A stretch of 64,000 bases of DNA from Phaeodactylum tricornutum CCAP 1055/1 (GCF_000150955.2 NC_011669.1:2471401-2535400); one strand, 5' to 3'. Positions 10,382 through 21,341 are shown, counted from the first letter of the stretch. The notes: a model not told the origin generated them from the sequence alone. Translations and numbers: made by a program.

Positions 10382-11524
10382 ATGGACTTGTCATCCCTCC
10401 TTCCATCTACTATCACGTCTCAGAATTCGTCATTTTCAATCATCCAACCAACACTAAGGGGAACTGGAGACACTAGTGTCGAGGATGATGATCCCGCAGA
10501 GACGCTCATGCAACGCGGCGCTGTTCTTCGTCGCTTGAGACAGCTTGATCTTGAAGACGAAGCCGCGCGTGCTTTCGAAGAGACCGCGACGGCCGAAATC
10601 GACAATCTAACAAACACTGTGGATATGGGCTGCACAAAACTAAATGACGGTAGTATCCTGTTTTCCTACGAATCTTTTCTAAGTGCACAGAAGTTTTACG
10701 ATGATCTCAAGCATATAAATTATCGGTTTCTTGACTACGGAACATGGGCTGAGCATACTGGTAGCGGCCGTTTGATTATTGAGCAAGACAAACATTTGGG
10801 AAAAGGAGGCCTATGCTGGGATGCAGCTTTTATACTGGGCGAGTACTTGATTCACAAGCGTGCACGTTGGCAAATTACACGTGAAGCGATCTCTGGTAAG
10901 GCCACTAGAGTTTTGGAACTTGGCTCTGGAACCGGTCTGGCTGGCATAATGGTTGCCAAGGTCGTGAGAGGCGTACAATTGGATCTGACTGATCTTCCCA
11001 GTCTAATGCCCTTACTCCGCCGAAATGTAGCTAGGAATTTCGAATCTTCTCGAATTGTTACGGGCGATGCCAACTCTGTGGATGACTCACCAGCGCTACC
11101 ACAAAATAGGGCTGCTCTTGGAAAAGTGGCGACATACGTCTTGGATTGGGGACAAAAGGATTTCTCATTTTCTGCCTTTGATGTCATTATTGGTGCCGAT
11201 GTTGTGGCTTCATTGTACGATCCCATTGCTTTGGTCAAGACGATACATACATTGTCGAATGAAAAGACGGCTGTCTACATAAGTTTCAAAGAACGATTGA
11301 GTACAATTCACAGACAATTTGAGGAAGCGATGCAGACTTCGTTTGCCACCGTTCACTTTGAAACGCCCACTTGTAGTCGCAACCGCAACCCAAACGTTCG
11401 CATACTTATTGCCCGGCACAAATATCCTGCCGATCGTCTGAAACTTCGCACAACTGATGATTGTGTTGATCCATGCATACACCAACCAGAGAAGTGCTCA
11501 AGAGATACAACGAAGTATCAGTGA
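10382..11524 (+). CDS. Family-16 (METTL21/EEF2KMT-like) protein lysine methyltransferase
   Basis: 380 residues from the ATG at 10382, the first in-frame ATG of a frame that opens earlier without one. The seven-strand SAM-dependent methyltransferase core is clear. Motif I is 'VLELGSGTGLAGIMVAK'. A following 'LTDLPSLMPLLRRNVARN' and 'VLDWGQKD' are typical of Methyltransf_16 proteins. The motif 'FDVIIGADVVASLYDP' corresponds to the family's GADVVY segment. Characterised members methylate lysines of translation factors and chaperones in the cytosol; which protein this one acts on cannot be told. The N-terminal 120 residues are less conserved and include helical acidic sequence. Confidence 0.85.
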   Translation: MDLSSLLPSTITSQNSSFSIIQPTLRGTGDTSVEDDDPAETLMQRGAVLRRLRQLDLEDEAARAFEETATAEIDNLTNTVDMGCTKLNDGSILFSYESFLSAQKFYDDLKHINYRFLDYGTWAEHTGSGRLIIEQDKHLGKGGLCWDAAFILGEYLIHKRARWQITREAISGKATRVLELGSGTGLAGIMVAKVVRGVQLDLTDLPSLMPLLRRNVARNFESSRIVTGDANSVDDSPALPQNRAALGKVATYVLDWGQKDFSFSAFDVIIGADVVASLYDPIALVKTIHTLSNEKTAVYISFKERLSTIHRQFEEAMQTSFATVHFETPTCSRNRNPNVRILIARHKYPADRLKLRTTDDCVDPCIHQPEKCSRDTTKYQ

Positions 11525-12000
11525 TTTTCTAAAAGGAGGGCTTCGCTGGCTTAATATCCGCATCATGGAGACTGTATTTGTACGGATCTAGCTAGGCATC
11601 AAAGCGTGTTTCTCAGTCAATAGCTTTACAGAATACATTTAACAGTAAACTTGGTCGTTCCTACTAGCTAGACAGACGGCTTGGCTCTTTCCAAAAAAAA
11701 ACACGAGAAACGAAAAAAACACACCGAGCCTCTAAATAAATTCGCTGTGTCACTTGCAACTTCGACAGGGAGTCCATACAAATAGAACCAGTCGAAGAAC
11801 TTGAAAGACCCAAGGTCAACGTCGTCGCCCAAATCGAAAAATAAAGAAAGCAAGCTTCGTAGAGAGTGAGTGCTAGAGACGCTTGTAAAGCTCGTGGTAC
11901 TCTCAGCCATTCTTGGCTCTGGGTCATCGTGCATCTGCTATCGAGCCAGACACGGCACAAATTCACAGAGATTCCTTGACCATCGATCTCGAACTTTGCA
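11525..12000. other. Intergenic spacer between two plus-strand genes
   Basis: 476 bp holding the methyltransferase 3' UTR and the golgin promoter. An A-rich tract (about 11693-11721) and a minus-strand frame with no domain were the only things noted. Confidence 0.4.
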
Positions 12001-13287
12001 ATGGAAGACCAGACCGTAGCAAAAGCTTCAGAACCAGTCGCGGCCAATGACAAAGCGACGACCGCTCGATTATCGGTACAACTAAAGCGACTAAACGAAG
12101 CCAATGGCAAATACAAAAGTCTGCTGAAACTGGCGAAAGAGCGTATTCAGCAGCAGGAAGAGGAGATAGAGACCTTGCGACATGAAACAGCGGAACTTCA
12201 ATCGCAACTGCAGCAAATAAATGAAGAACGCTCTTCTGAAGTCGCTGCTTTAGACACCAACAGCGAGAGGGGAGGAACTTCAGTCGACGGCAATACCACG
12301 ATTGACATTTTTCGTGTTTTACAGCGTGTCAAGGTTCCCATTGCGGCTACTGGGCAGGACGAATTTTGGGCATTGATCGAGCTGGAGAGTTATTCCGATA
12401 CGGACAACACATCTAAACGATTCAAGGAATGGAAGCGATTTGATACTGAAGCGGAGTTGTCGGACTATATCCGTCGCGATTCTGGTGAGCCCTTGACACT
12501 ACCTCCATACTCGTTGTCGCCCGAGCAATCGGCAAGACTACAAAGCCAAACTCAATCTCAAATTTCATCCGCCACGGAAGAGTTCCGTCGTTTTCGAGTG
12601 CGCTCTGAGTTGGCTCGAAAGCAATTGGATGCGCAAATTCGCGATTTGCAAAATAATCATGTACAGTCGGCTACACGGCGGATTGAAGGTAACACCGTAT
12701 CCCAATCTAACGGAATATTGGACACAATGTCTACACATCACCAAAACGATCGATCCTCGGTAGAGCGCCTTAAGGCCGAGCTGGCTGCCCAAGAAGCGCA
12801 CTGGAAAGATGCCTACGAAGCTCTAGCCTCAGAAAATGAAGCTTTGAAGTCTGTCGGCTCGGAAGCGCTCTTGGCAGCTCAATGGCGGCAACGCTATGAA
12901 CACGTTCTGAAAGAAAAAGAAGATCTGCAGTCAAAGCTACAAACGGAAGCGGTCAGAGTAGACGAAGAAAGTGGAGACAAGTACGAACGCAAATATCGGG
13001 ACTTGAAAGAGTCTTTCCGTCTCTACCGGAAAAAGGCGAAGGAAATTTTTGAATCGCAGCAACGCGGAGCTGGCACCAGCACATCGATTCTTCCTAGCTT
13101 TGCGCCTGACTCGTCCTCGGCCGACGCCAAATTGTCTTATTTACGCAACTTGATGGTCAATTATCTGACGTCAGATCCACAAGTGAAGGATCATATGGAG
13201 GGCGCCATTGGAACAGTCCTCCAGTTTACGCCTGAAGAGATCTCCAAGATTGTCAAGAAAAAGGCAGATCTGGAAGCTTGGTTCTAG
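12001..13287 (+). CDS. GRIP-domain golgin
   Basis: 428 residues, one exon. Long predicted coiled-coil stretches occupy about residues 20-80, 190-300 and 320-350 (heptads rich in Leu, Glu, Lys, Gln). The C-terminus carries a GRIP-type domain: 'LSYLRNLMVNYLTSD' then 'AIGTVLQFTPEEISKIV', with the conserved tyrosine in SYLRNL. GRIP domains dock golgins on trans-Golgi membranes by binding Arl1-GTP, so this is expected to be a tethering factor at the Golgi. It is shorter than most animal golgins. The final KKKADLEAWF follows the GRIP fold. Confidence 0.82.
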   Translation: MEDQTVAKASEPVAANDKATTARLSVQLKRLNEANGKYKSLLKLAKERIQQQEEEIETLRHETAELQSQLQQINEERSSEVAALDTNSERGGTSVDGNTTIDIFRVLQRVKVPIAATGQDEFWALIELESYSDTDNTSKRFKEWKRFDTEAELSDYIRRDSGEPLTLPPYSLSPEQSARLQSQTQSQISSATEEFRRFRVRSELARKQLDAQIRDLQNNHVQSATRRIEGNTVSQSNGILDTMSTHHQNDRSSVERLKAELAAQEAHWKDAYEALASENEALKSVGSEALLAAQWRQRYEHVLKEKEDLQSKLQTEAVRVDEESGDKYERKYRDLKESFRLYRKKAKEIFESQQRGAGTSTSILPSFAPDSSSADAKLSYLRNLMVNYLTSDPQVKDHMEGAIGTVLQFTPEEISKIVKKKADLEAWF

Positions 13288-13490
13288 CTAGCAAAAAGAT
13301 AAGATGCCCTCAGATGTAGCTAAGAGGCGATGCAGAGGATTGGACGGATTCGAAAAGTTTGGACGTCGTCATTACATTGAGTGTTGTATGTATTCGCAAC
13401 TAGTAGGGTATGGGATTAAGCTAAGGGATCCGGCATTTTCTAATATTTGATTGGAACGATGCATGGAAAGCAATCATTCAGGGCAACGCA

Positions 13491-14303
13491 CTATGCCAAA
13501 AAGACTTTGGCTGATTCGGAATAACCAATTAGAATTCTCGGGTCGTACTGTGGAAAAGCGGTTGCCAGACGCTCCCCACGCATTCGCTTAATCTTGCTTG
13601 TATATGGCTTAATGCCCAAGTTATCCAGTTGCGCGCGCGAATACTGCAGGCACAGCAAGAAAAACGAGATTTGACCGAGGGGCGGTTCCATCCAGTTCCA
13701 CGTCCAAGAACCCACTTCCAACATGGTTTCCAAATCTTTCGGTTCCGGCACGTCTGTCGTCACAAAATGCTCGTTGAACCATTCGGCAGTGGGTAAGTCA
13801 AAGACAAGCGGAATTGACGCAAACGCGGCGGTCACGCCCATGGCGATCCCAATCTGATACGGCAAGGACAAGAAGATCATTCCTTGCCTGTTTTTGTTTT
13901 CGATTTCTTGGAAAGTCTCACAGGCCCTATCGTACGAAATTTTGTCTACCGACATTATGTGTCGCTTCAGTATTTCTTCGCGCGCCGCATGGTTTCCCAT
14001 CGCACCTAGTGTTGCCAAACTCGAATTGTCCATTTCCTGAGCCGATAGGGGCATGGCCAGCGCCATTTCCAGAGACGGTTTCTGATCCTGCGCACGACGA
14101 GCCCGCATCTTCGCTCGCATAAAGGGGCTGTAGGCACCGCCAGCCTGATTGCGAACGCGATACGGAGACACACGGGAGGAACGAATGACCAGCGTTCGGA
14201 CATTGCCGTTTTGAATCCCCTTAGCAGCAGACATCACAGATTTGGGAGATGCCGTCGCGTAAAAAGGAACGTGACAAAACGCTTTTTTCCCGAAAGCTAG
14301 CAT
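13491..14303 (-). CDS. Conserved-looking membrane protein of unknown function
   Basis: 270 residues from the ATG at 14303; the frame extends 25 codons further upstream but only from a TTG. The first ~60 residues are basic and hydroxylated with few acidic residues (MLAFGKKAFCHVPFYATASP), as in a mitochondrial presequence. Two hydrophobic segments follow: 'IGIAMGVTAAFASIPLVF' (about 165-183) and 'GQISFFLLCLQYS' (about 218-231). Between them is a Trp-rich loop ('TAEWFNEHF' and 'VGSWTWNWMEPPLG'). The ordered C-terminal half looks like a real family that I cannot name. Mitochondrial inner membrane is a guess. Confidence 0.7.
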   Translation of the reverse strand: MLAFGKKAFCHVPFYATASPKSVMSAAKGIQNGNVRTLVIRSSRVSPYRVRNQAGGAYSPFMRAKMRARRAQDQKPSLEMALAMPLSAQEMDNSSLATLGAMGNHAAREEILKRHIMSVDKISYDRACETFQEIENKNRQGMIFLSLPYQIGIAMGVTAAFASIPLVFDLPTAEWFNEHFVTTDVPEPKDLETMLEVGSWTWNWMEPPLGQISFFLLCLQYSRAQLDNLGIKPYTSKIKRMRGERLATAFPQYDPRILIGYSESAKVFLA

Positions 14304-14829
14304 GTTGAAGGCAGAATTTAATGCACCGGAATTACCGAGAATGCTTGAGATAGCAATGAGCAATGAGTATAGGCACAAGTCAACTACGAGAAAGGAGGAA
14401 CACGTATTGGTCTTTCTGGAGAGCTAGAGGTAGCCCGTTAACAGGAAGGTCACGAGACGGGACGGGACGACATACGTAACTTGTGAACGGACAGTAGCGT
14501 ACGTACAACCTGGTACACAGCGCGAATCAATACGGGACTGGAGGATACCTAACGGTTGCGTTATTCGTTTTCTTCGGCATCGCGTGAAATTACACCGTTT
14601 AGTCTAATGTATAGCGCCTATTTTCCTCACTATTAATACCAGAAAGCGCGAAGACCAATTGTCCATTGATGCTACGTTGTTTGTGCGTATATTAACAAAC
14701 AGTTGTAGCAATATCATGTCGATTCAGTCAAATAGTTGATCACGTCCTTATGGTCAAATTTAATATAATCAAAAGTCACTCACTGTCAACAACATTTCAG
14801 TACATGTGCTCCGGCGGTGTATTTTACAG
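14304..14829. promoter_or_regulatory. Upstream region of the membrane-protein gene
   Basis: 526 bp between two minus-strand genes. It is AT-rich from about 14600 onward. TCACTGTCA lies at 14780-14788, close to the 3' end of the F-box/armadillo gene. No RNA gene or repeat found. Confidence 0.4.
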
Positions 14830-17577
14830 TTATATCGTCCGACTTTGAGCGTGCTGCTCATGAGCGACAATCGCCTCTCTATGCACATTCTCGAGGGACA
14901 TTTGCTGCTGCGCTTGTAAAGTAGTAGCAAATCGAGTTCGAAGGATTTCGTCACTGTTCAAAGTGAGCTGGAGGCGGTGTAAGGTTCCCGAAGCGCTTTG
15001 CTGCAGGACCTGATCAGTTGGGTAGTTGGCCAAGCACCATTCCAGCATCTGGTAACAGTTTGGACAACAAAGGAGTGTTTCGTGGTACTCTCGAGTAAGT
15101 GACACATTGTGAAGAACAAGGCACGCTCTATTCACGATTGCTTCAGATGCGCAAAAGTTCTTCATCGCCAGGAGAACGAGGTGGATGATCTGATCAACAC
15201 TTTCATCGAGCATTTCCTTTTCGGTAATCACTTCTCCTCTTAAAGGCTCTCCTTGGTCTCGCGAGGGGATTACAAGATTGATCAGAGCAAAAAGCGCACG
15301 GAATTGAACTTCAGCGCTATGCGGATGAGCACACATAGCCCTGGATGTCACTTCGATACCACCAAGATTCACAAGAACTTCCTTCTGTGCCGGGGCTAGA
15401 GCAATATTTACAAGGGACCAACAACTCATGGCTTGAAGTACTTCGTCTTGCTGAAACCTTTTCATTGAATCAAGCATAACAGCTATACCGCTCTTACCAT
15501 TGCGAGAGGCCACACTGCTAGCACTGAAGATGCCCGATGAATTCACCATTGACGTATGGAACAACATGCCCTCTCGACCACCCAATGGACGGGCCAGAAG
15601 GACAATGGTGTGAAACGCTGCCGTGTGCAGTGGGCTACTGTCGGGAAACGTAACCATAGCGCGGAGTACCACGTCCGTCAGTCCTGCTCGCTGGGCAGTG
15701 ATTCGCTGTTGTTCATCTTCGAGCAAAGACGGCAAATCTCTCAGGCACATCGTCTGAATACCCTCCACATCCGAGAAAGCAAGCATCCAATTAACGATCG
15801 AAAAGATCGCACAGGACCATGGCAACTCGGTGTTACCTGGAGTTCCGGTGCTGGGTGGTCCGAGCAATCTCTGCGTAAGCGCCGAGGGCCCACTGGCGAA
15901 GCGTCGCATCTTCTTGACAGCCATACATTCCTCCTCCTCCTTATGCTTCCGTTTGGATTTAGTCGCACTGCCGTTATCCGAGACTCCAATCGACTGAGTT
16001 ATAGTAGCAAATGCGTGATGACGGCTGCCGCTGTGGGGCGTATCGGCCTGTTCATTCTGTCCAGTGAGGAAACTTACACCTCTACTTCTTGCCAGAAACT
16101 GTCGAAGATTCTGATTGGAACCAATGTCGTGGCTTCCCATGCCGTCGGCAACACCGTAATCTACCACCGATAGAGGTCTTCCATTTGATGCGTCGTCCTT
16201 AATGCGAGCCAAATATTTCATACAACGGACAAATGCCGTGTATAAGAGTCTAAACTTGCCAAATGTGAGGCGGTGTTGGGATCCGGTGATAGAAGAGAAA
16301 GAACCTGTAAAAGATTCGTCGTCGCTGTCCGGTTCGTTCTCGATTCTAGCCTTCAAAGGCTCCTGAAGACAGAGCACACGCCAAAGCTCTGACTGATGGG
16401 AGAAGGCGTTCAGCCAATCTTTCGAGAGTGGAGCCGTAATAACCTCCAGGATCTTTGGTGGCTCCAAAAATGCCAAGACGTGCGCCATAACATCTCCTCC
16501 CAAGGCTAAAATAGGGGCCTTTCCATTAATTTCGTGACAAGCGCTTGGTTTCACAGTCAGGTTGGTCTGATTCGAAACTTTATTACTATTCTGCATTGCA
16601 AGTTGCGACAAGCTCAAGTGATTGCGAGGTATGGAAGCTTGACGTCTTGGATGGTTTCGTTTGGTGGCCTTGAATTCATCCTCTCTTTTGTCGAAGAAGC
16701 GGCTACCGTTCGAAGACAATGCGTTCGAAGCGGAATCCGATACCGCGTCAGGTATGCTTTCGTCAACGGATTCAAACTCGGAGCCACCTGAGCTGAAATC
16801 GGCAATGTCGGAAGATGTTGAAAACGTCGACTCTTGCTTCCTGCCATGCTCAGAAGCGTCCGGATTGCAGGAAGTGTTGATGTGTCTTAACTTTAAAGCT
16901 TCTGCAGATAAATCAGACGAGCATGATCTTTCAGCTCCTGAAAGAGTTTCGTTAGACGACGCCGAAGCCGCATAACCCCCTTCTGTGCCACTTCCAGAGT
17001 AGCTCCCGTTCCAGCCTTCTATGTCGTCGTCGGAAGTCCGGCTACTGGGAGATGAAGGGCTTCCATTTGAGAAGGAAGCACTATCCATTTTCATCCATGC
17101 TTTTTTAAAAGCATCTCGAGGTTCATTCGAGGTCATCCCATCCGAGTCGGTGCGTTTTTGTTGTAGTTGGGCAAATCGATGAGTTGTTCTCTGCATCGGA
17201 TACGTCCCAGCCATATGATGTGCCAATACACCTTTCGTGTTCTTTCGTCCCTTCGATAATCCTGTGTTCTTCTTTGCCGCCCCATTTTTTCCTGAGCGAA
17301 TCGAGCTGGTGGTGGTTGCCAGCATTGCCTCGAACGATGCCTTTGGAGAAGGACAATGTTTGGAAAGCGGTGATGATGCGGTGACTCGACGGCGATTGGC
17401 TGCGTGTAAGTGTGAATTGCAATCCTGAAGTGGATCCCCGCCCAGGGGTAATTCTCCTGTAGTTCCAGCTCCCTCTCTCTCAGAGTGTCTTCGCTGGCGA
17501 TGCGGGTAGTGATGAAATTGCTGAGCTGCTCCCGAGGGTTCGCAAAACACTTCACCATTGTCATGGCCTACAGACAT
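14830..17577 (-). CDS. F-box-like and armadillo-repeat protein (N-terminus uncertain)
   Basis: 915 residues from the first in-frame ATG at 17577. The frame is open to about 17840 with Ser-rich sequence but no ATG, so a spliced 5' exon is possible. A candidate starts with an ATG at 18002 in another frame, but splice phases did not give a clean join. The N-terminal half is Ser/Asn-rich and disordered. At about residues 350-410 an F-box-like helix set appears ('MAHVLAFLEPPKILEV' then 'SELWRVLCLQEPLK'). The C-terminal 400 residues contain helical repeats of armadillo character ('FPDSSPLHTAAFHTIVLLAR', 'ALFALINLVIPSRD', 'NRACLVLHNVSLT'). The combination suggests a substrate adaptor of an SCF ubiquitin ligase, by inference only. 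Confidence 0.75.
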   Translation of the reverse strand: MSVGHDNGEVFCEPSGAAQQFHHYPHRQRRHSEREGAGTTGELPLGGDPLQDCNSHLHAANRRRVTASSPLSKHCPSPKASFEAMLATTTSSIRSGKNGAAKKNTGLSKGRKNTKGVLAHHMAGTYPMQRTTHRFAQLQQKRTDSDGMTSNEPRDAFKKAWMKMDSASFSNGSPSSPSSRTSDDDIEGWNGSYSGSGTEGGYAASASSNETLSGAERSCSSDLSAEALKLRHINTSCNPDASEHGRKQESTFSTSSDIADFSSGGSEFESVDESIPDAVSDSASNALSSNGSRFFDKREDEFKATKRNHPRRQASIPRNHLSLSQLAMQNSNKVSNQTNLTVKPSACHEINGKAPILALGGDVMAHVLAFLEPPKILEVITAPLSKDWLNAFSHQSELWRVLCLQEPLKARIENEPDSDDESFTGSFSSITGSQHRLTFGKFRLLYTAFVRCMKYLARIKDDASNGRPLSVVDYGVADGMGSHDIGSNQNLRQFLARSRGVSFLTGQNEQADTPHSGSRHHAFATITQSIGVSDNGSATKSKRKHKEEEECMAVKKMRRFASGPSALTQRLLGPPSTGTPGNTELPWSCAIFSIVNWMLAFSDVEGIQTMCLRDLPSLLEDEQQRITAQRAGLTDVVLRAMVTFPDSSPLHTAAFHTIVLLARPLGGREGMLFHTSMVNSSGIFSASSVASRNGKSGIAVMLDSMKRFQQDEVLQAMSCWSLVNIALAPAQKEVLVNLGGIEVTSRAMCAHPHSAEVQFRALFALINLVIPSRDQGEPLRGEVITEKEMLDESVDQIIHLVLLAMKNFCASEAIVNRACLVLHNVSLTREYHETLLCCPNCYQMLEWCLANYPTDQVLQQSASGTLHRLQLTLNSDEILRTRFATTLQAQQQMSLENVHREAIVAHEQHAQSRTI

Positions 17578-19099
17578 TGGTAGGGATCGTCTATCTCCCA
17601 ATAAAGACGCGACATTCGAAGTGTTGGCACGTGACTCGACGTCATCTCCCGAGGAGGTCTTTTCGGTAACTACCGCAGCCCCGCTGCCATTGGTGCTACA
17701 TCGCGATGACCAATCCCCGATTTCTTCACTGTTCCCACGTTGTAGTACGCCCTTCCCGTGGCTGCTACGGCTGCGGACAGTTGCTTCGTGCCGACACGCG
17801 CAAGCTTCCGAAGCAATGTCCGCCAAGGAAGAGCAAAATACTTCACTAGTTCGTCACCACTCTTTCTTGCTGAAGTTGGGGGAATGCGTTCGGGACCCAA
17901 AGACAGCTGTGAGGAAAGTGGGGTTCTCGTGCTGTGGCTTACCACCTCGTTCGAGTCCCCTTCGCTACCGTTGGCGCTGTGTCTAGTAGTACTCTCGATC
18001 ATGGTTACTGTTGGGTTGCTTTTGAGCTTTTTCGGGTGACGCTGCGATTGTGAGTGTTTGTGGGTATGTGTGTGTATTTCTCTATAGTGTGTTTTGGTAA
18101 CACTGTAAAACAAAGATTGTTTCGCTTCGTTTCGATGTTGTCAGGATCTTGTGATTCCCAGATGTTATAAAAGCTGACAAGGGTCGTCGGCTTCGTTCGC
18201 TGGTATGTGAGAAGGGCGTCAACGCAAGGAATAGAAGTGGTCCTTGGTAGCCAATTTGCACACACCAGCGAGCAGCGGTACAGGAACGGTTGTGTGTAGT
18301 TGATATGCCGACCCCCCGCACAAGCTTTCGTCATCTGGGAAGACATCGGAAACGGGCAGATGGTGGCATCCCGCGCAAGCAGCTGTGAACAGCTGCTCTA
18401 TCCAATCGTATCGTTGTGATCAGCACTATTTCTGAAAATTTCTTATTTAAGATTAGAACATTAAGGATGACGTCTTTCTTCTTAGAATGACACGAACAAA
18501 ACCTTTCCATATGTAGAAGAACATCTGGGTGATTCTTACGGTGTTGAACGCCAGATGAGTCCCATTTTCCATTTAATTATTGTAAACCAACAAACAGAGA
18601 ACATACGATTGCACCGAGGCCTTGTCTGTCCCATGACAGCTGCTTGGCAAGCCAAATTTACCGGTGCGCTCATTTCTGGAGAGCTTAAGTCGAGTGGGTC
18701 ACATTCTAGAGAGAGAGGCAGGTCTACTCTACGGAGAACAATTCGAAGAACTTTCAATTAACCGTAAGCAGATGTGGCAAGAGACAGCTGCTGCCGGAGC
18801 GAAGCCTGTCTCGAGAAGTCCACCTTTGATAACTTCCGTCATCGAAGTGACTGACTGACTGTGATGCGGTATGGTACGATTGGTGCTCCGAGCGACTCAC
18901 AGTCAGCAATTCAAAATCTGATCATGTTTGAATTACAAGCCTTGGTTCATGCTACGAATCGACTTGCTTTACAGTTCGATAACATAACTTGCAATTAATT
19001 AGAGGTTCCTGCTTTCCTACTTGCATGCTTTCGTATAACTTCACTCCTATATCAGTTTTATTTCACGTATGATTTACTTTTTCTGTATTCCACTCGCTG
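17578..19099. promoter_or_regulatory. Upstream region of the F-box/armadillo gene
   Basis: About 1.5 kb. 17578-18002 may hold a 5' exon of the minus-strand neighbour. 18003-19099 has no convincing gene; the overlapping short ORFs at 18536-18858 look random. Two copies of the recurrent motif lie 41 bp apart in opposite orientation: TGACTGTGA at 18856-18864 and TCACAGTCA at 18897-18905. Confidence 0.4.
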
Positions 19100-20408
19100 C
19101 TATTCTGATCCAACTACCCGTGATCCGTCCGATTCACGCCGAGATCGGGTGGAGACCTTGGGCCTCATTTTCCGTTCCAGTGTAGCATTCACTTCACGTT
19201 GTAAAGATTCGGATCCCCTCTTCACACTTGCCCACGCATTGGAAAAAAGGCGATCGCAAAGGGGCTCCTTCCCACTACTGGTACTATTCTTGCGATGATA
19301 GATATACCCCATGTGGCCTTCTTTGGATCCATGCATTGACGTAGGCGTTTGTACAATGAGCTCCACGTCAAAATCGTAGTTTTGTACAATGTCTCTCGGG
19401 CCGTGGTAGCAAATTAAAAAGGAGGAGGAGCTGCGATTCCACATTTCGGACAACTCAACCCAAAGAGATGGTGGAAATCTAAGGGACAGCACAGAGCAAT
19501 TTTAAACCGTATCTGTGAGACAAAAGAGTCTTTCAGAGAGAGAGCAGAGTTTGCCAGCACCGCGCTCTGTTTTGTACTACTTACCCAATACTAAACATGT
19601 AAACATGCGTAAAAGGATCAAACGAACGAGCTAAGCGAATATCGGCATGTTCGAAGATACACTTGCCGTGAATCTGTTCGTCATCAGTCAATCCTGGCGC
19701 CTGATTAGCCGCCGCCTCAAATACTGCTTTAAGGCAACTGTATCCCAGTAGCCACCGGTCATGTTCTACCTCGATACCGTAACTGAAATCGACTCCCGGG
19801 TCTTGAGCCACATGCAAATTTGGTTTTCCAATTCCGCTCCCGACGTCAATGAAGCGACTAGACGACGAGAAATTTGTGTATTCCTTCATCAAGTTAATCA
19901 TCTTCTGCATTGATCCCATTGTCAATTCCCCATAGATAGGTCCATGAGATCCATTCCCTCCAATTGAGCCCGTCAGCTTTCGGATAATGCCATAGACTTG
20001 TTTCACGTTTTCGGCAACCGTGATTTCGGTGACGAGACGCCCAAACATGAGTTTCTTCTTGGCAGCAGATTGCTTGCGGCATGGTGAACGACGAGATGGT
20101 GTGACTGGAACAGCAGGTATCAAAGGCGAGTCCTGAGGAAACAAGGAACGTTTTGCGTCTCTAAAGCTGGTCGGTGTTGGGGTATTTGTCCCTGAAGATT
20201 CAGCTTTGTTGGTACTCCTGACGGTAGCCGATGGCGTTACGATATGTTTGTCAAATCTCTCTGCTTCGGCCACATTCCGCTGCTTTTGAGACTCACGCGC
20301 TCTTGGATTGCCATTTCCGCTGTATGGCAATCCCTTCACCGGCGTGGATGCTTTGGATTCAGCCGGTTTTAAAGGCTCCGGAGACAACTTGGCTCGTTTG
20401 CCTGCCAT
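19100..20408 (-). CDS. DOT1-like SAM-dependent methyltransferase (putative histone H3K79 type)
   Basis: Two exons, 19585-20408 and 19100-19478, joined by a 106-bp intron (gtaagt...tag, phase 2) give 400 residues. The start is the ATG at 20408 (MAGKRAKLSPEP); the longer frame upstream begins at TTG. A basic, Ser/Pro-rich N-terminal 150 residues with possible nuclear localisation signals (GKRAK, RRSPCRKQ, AAKKK) precedes the DOT1-type core. That core has 'PIYGELTMGSMQKMI', then 'FIDVGSGIGKPNLHVA' for SAM binding and 'SYGIEVEHDRWLLGYSCLKA', with an acidic strand end at IEVE. DOT1 enzymes methylate lysine 79 of histone H3 without a SET domain. Diatoms and other algae carry divergent relatives, so the substrate is inferred. 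Exon 2 finishes the core ('LWVELSEMW', 'FLICYHGPRDI') and adds a basic tail. Confidence 0.75.
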
Positions 20409-20868
20409 GAGGTTTGCACGGTCTCCAAAATACCAATTTGTAAACCACACTTCTCTAGTGGCCAAGGTGCTATAGAGCCTGTCTAACGCAATGTAGAGTT
20501 CGTCGAAGGGTGCACAACAACGCCAACATCGACTTCGGCCAAAATACCGAAATCGGACTTTGTGGCGAAGTTTTGGCGACGGGAATCTAACACGGTGTCG
20601 TAGGGACTCCTCGATATATTTCAAAACTATGTCGCTCCGAAAAGATGCGTATTACATTTACAGTTACATAGTAATCTTCTACATGGTTAGACATAACAAG
20701 CGACTCTTTCAACCCTTGAATTAAACCCTTGACGCTGACTGCGAATATATAAAAACAGTAAGCGCAAATCCTCTCCTCTAGAACGAAAGCTTCCATTTAC
20801 CGTGAATCAGGTCCAATCCAGCAAACAAAACCATTCATCTACCAGTACTAAAGTATACGCGCTACACG
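20409..20868. promoter_or_regulatory. Divergent promoter region
   Basis: 460 bp between the DOT1-like gene (-) and a small unknown gene (+). The minus-strand frame stays open to about 20624 without an ATG, which could be 5' UTR. Nothing else recognised. Confidence 0.35.
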
Positions 20869-21306
20869 ATGGACAGCAACAAGAACGAAACAGACAATGA
20901 GGTGGTTCGCATTCACCACACGTTCGACGGCCACAGAGGATCAGAGCGGATAGATGGGGCGATGAGAAACGATTTCTCACGGTGGTCAGCAGAGGATACG
21001 ACAAACGACCGAGAAGCATACGAGCCGATGTGCCCTCTTTTCATGCAGGGATTGCCGTCAGATTTTTTCAGCAACCCACAACTAGCGGCTCTGGCGAGTC
21101 TTCTGGACGAAGATTGCGAACATCCGATTGCCCGCGCTGAGGATGTAAAAATAGAAACTACAACAATCGGCGTTGGAAAGGTCCGGAGTGTAAAGAGCCG
21201 CGAACGAAGGAGACAAGACGGAAACCCCTACACAAACAAGCGTGACAAGGAAGTATCTGTTGCAATCGGCGAAGCGCATTTGTTTCTAAAGATGTGGAAA
21301 ATATAG
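20869..21306 (+). CDS. Small hydrophilic protein of unknown function
   Basis: 145 residues from an ATG at 20869 (context acgATGg). It is acidic in the first half and basic in the second. A compact segment, 'PLFMQGLPSDFFSNPQLAAL' followed by ASLLDED, has the look of a conserved helical motif. The tail RSVKSRERRRQDG could be a nuclear localisation signal. The stop codon lies only 36 bases from the 3' end of the convergent gene downstream. I cannot assign a family. Confidence 0.6.
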   Translation: MDSNKNETDNEVVRIHHTFDGHRGSERIDGAMRNDFSRWSAEDTTNDREAYEPMCPLFMQGLPSDFFSNPQLAALASLLDEDCEHPIARAEDVKIETTTIGVGKVRSVKSRERRRQDGNPYTNKRDKEVSVAIGEAHLFLKMWKI

Positions 21307-21341
21307 CTAATCTTAGCGTACAAGCTGCCCGACATGCAGGT

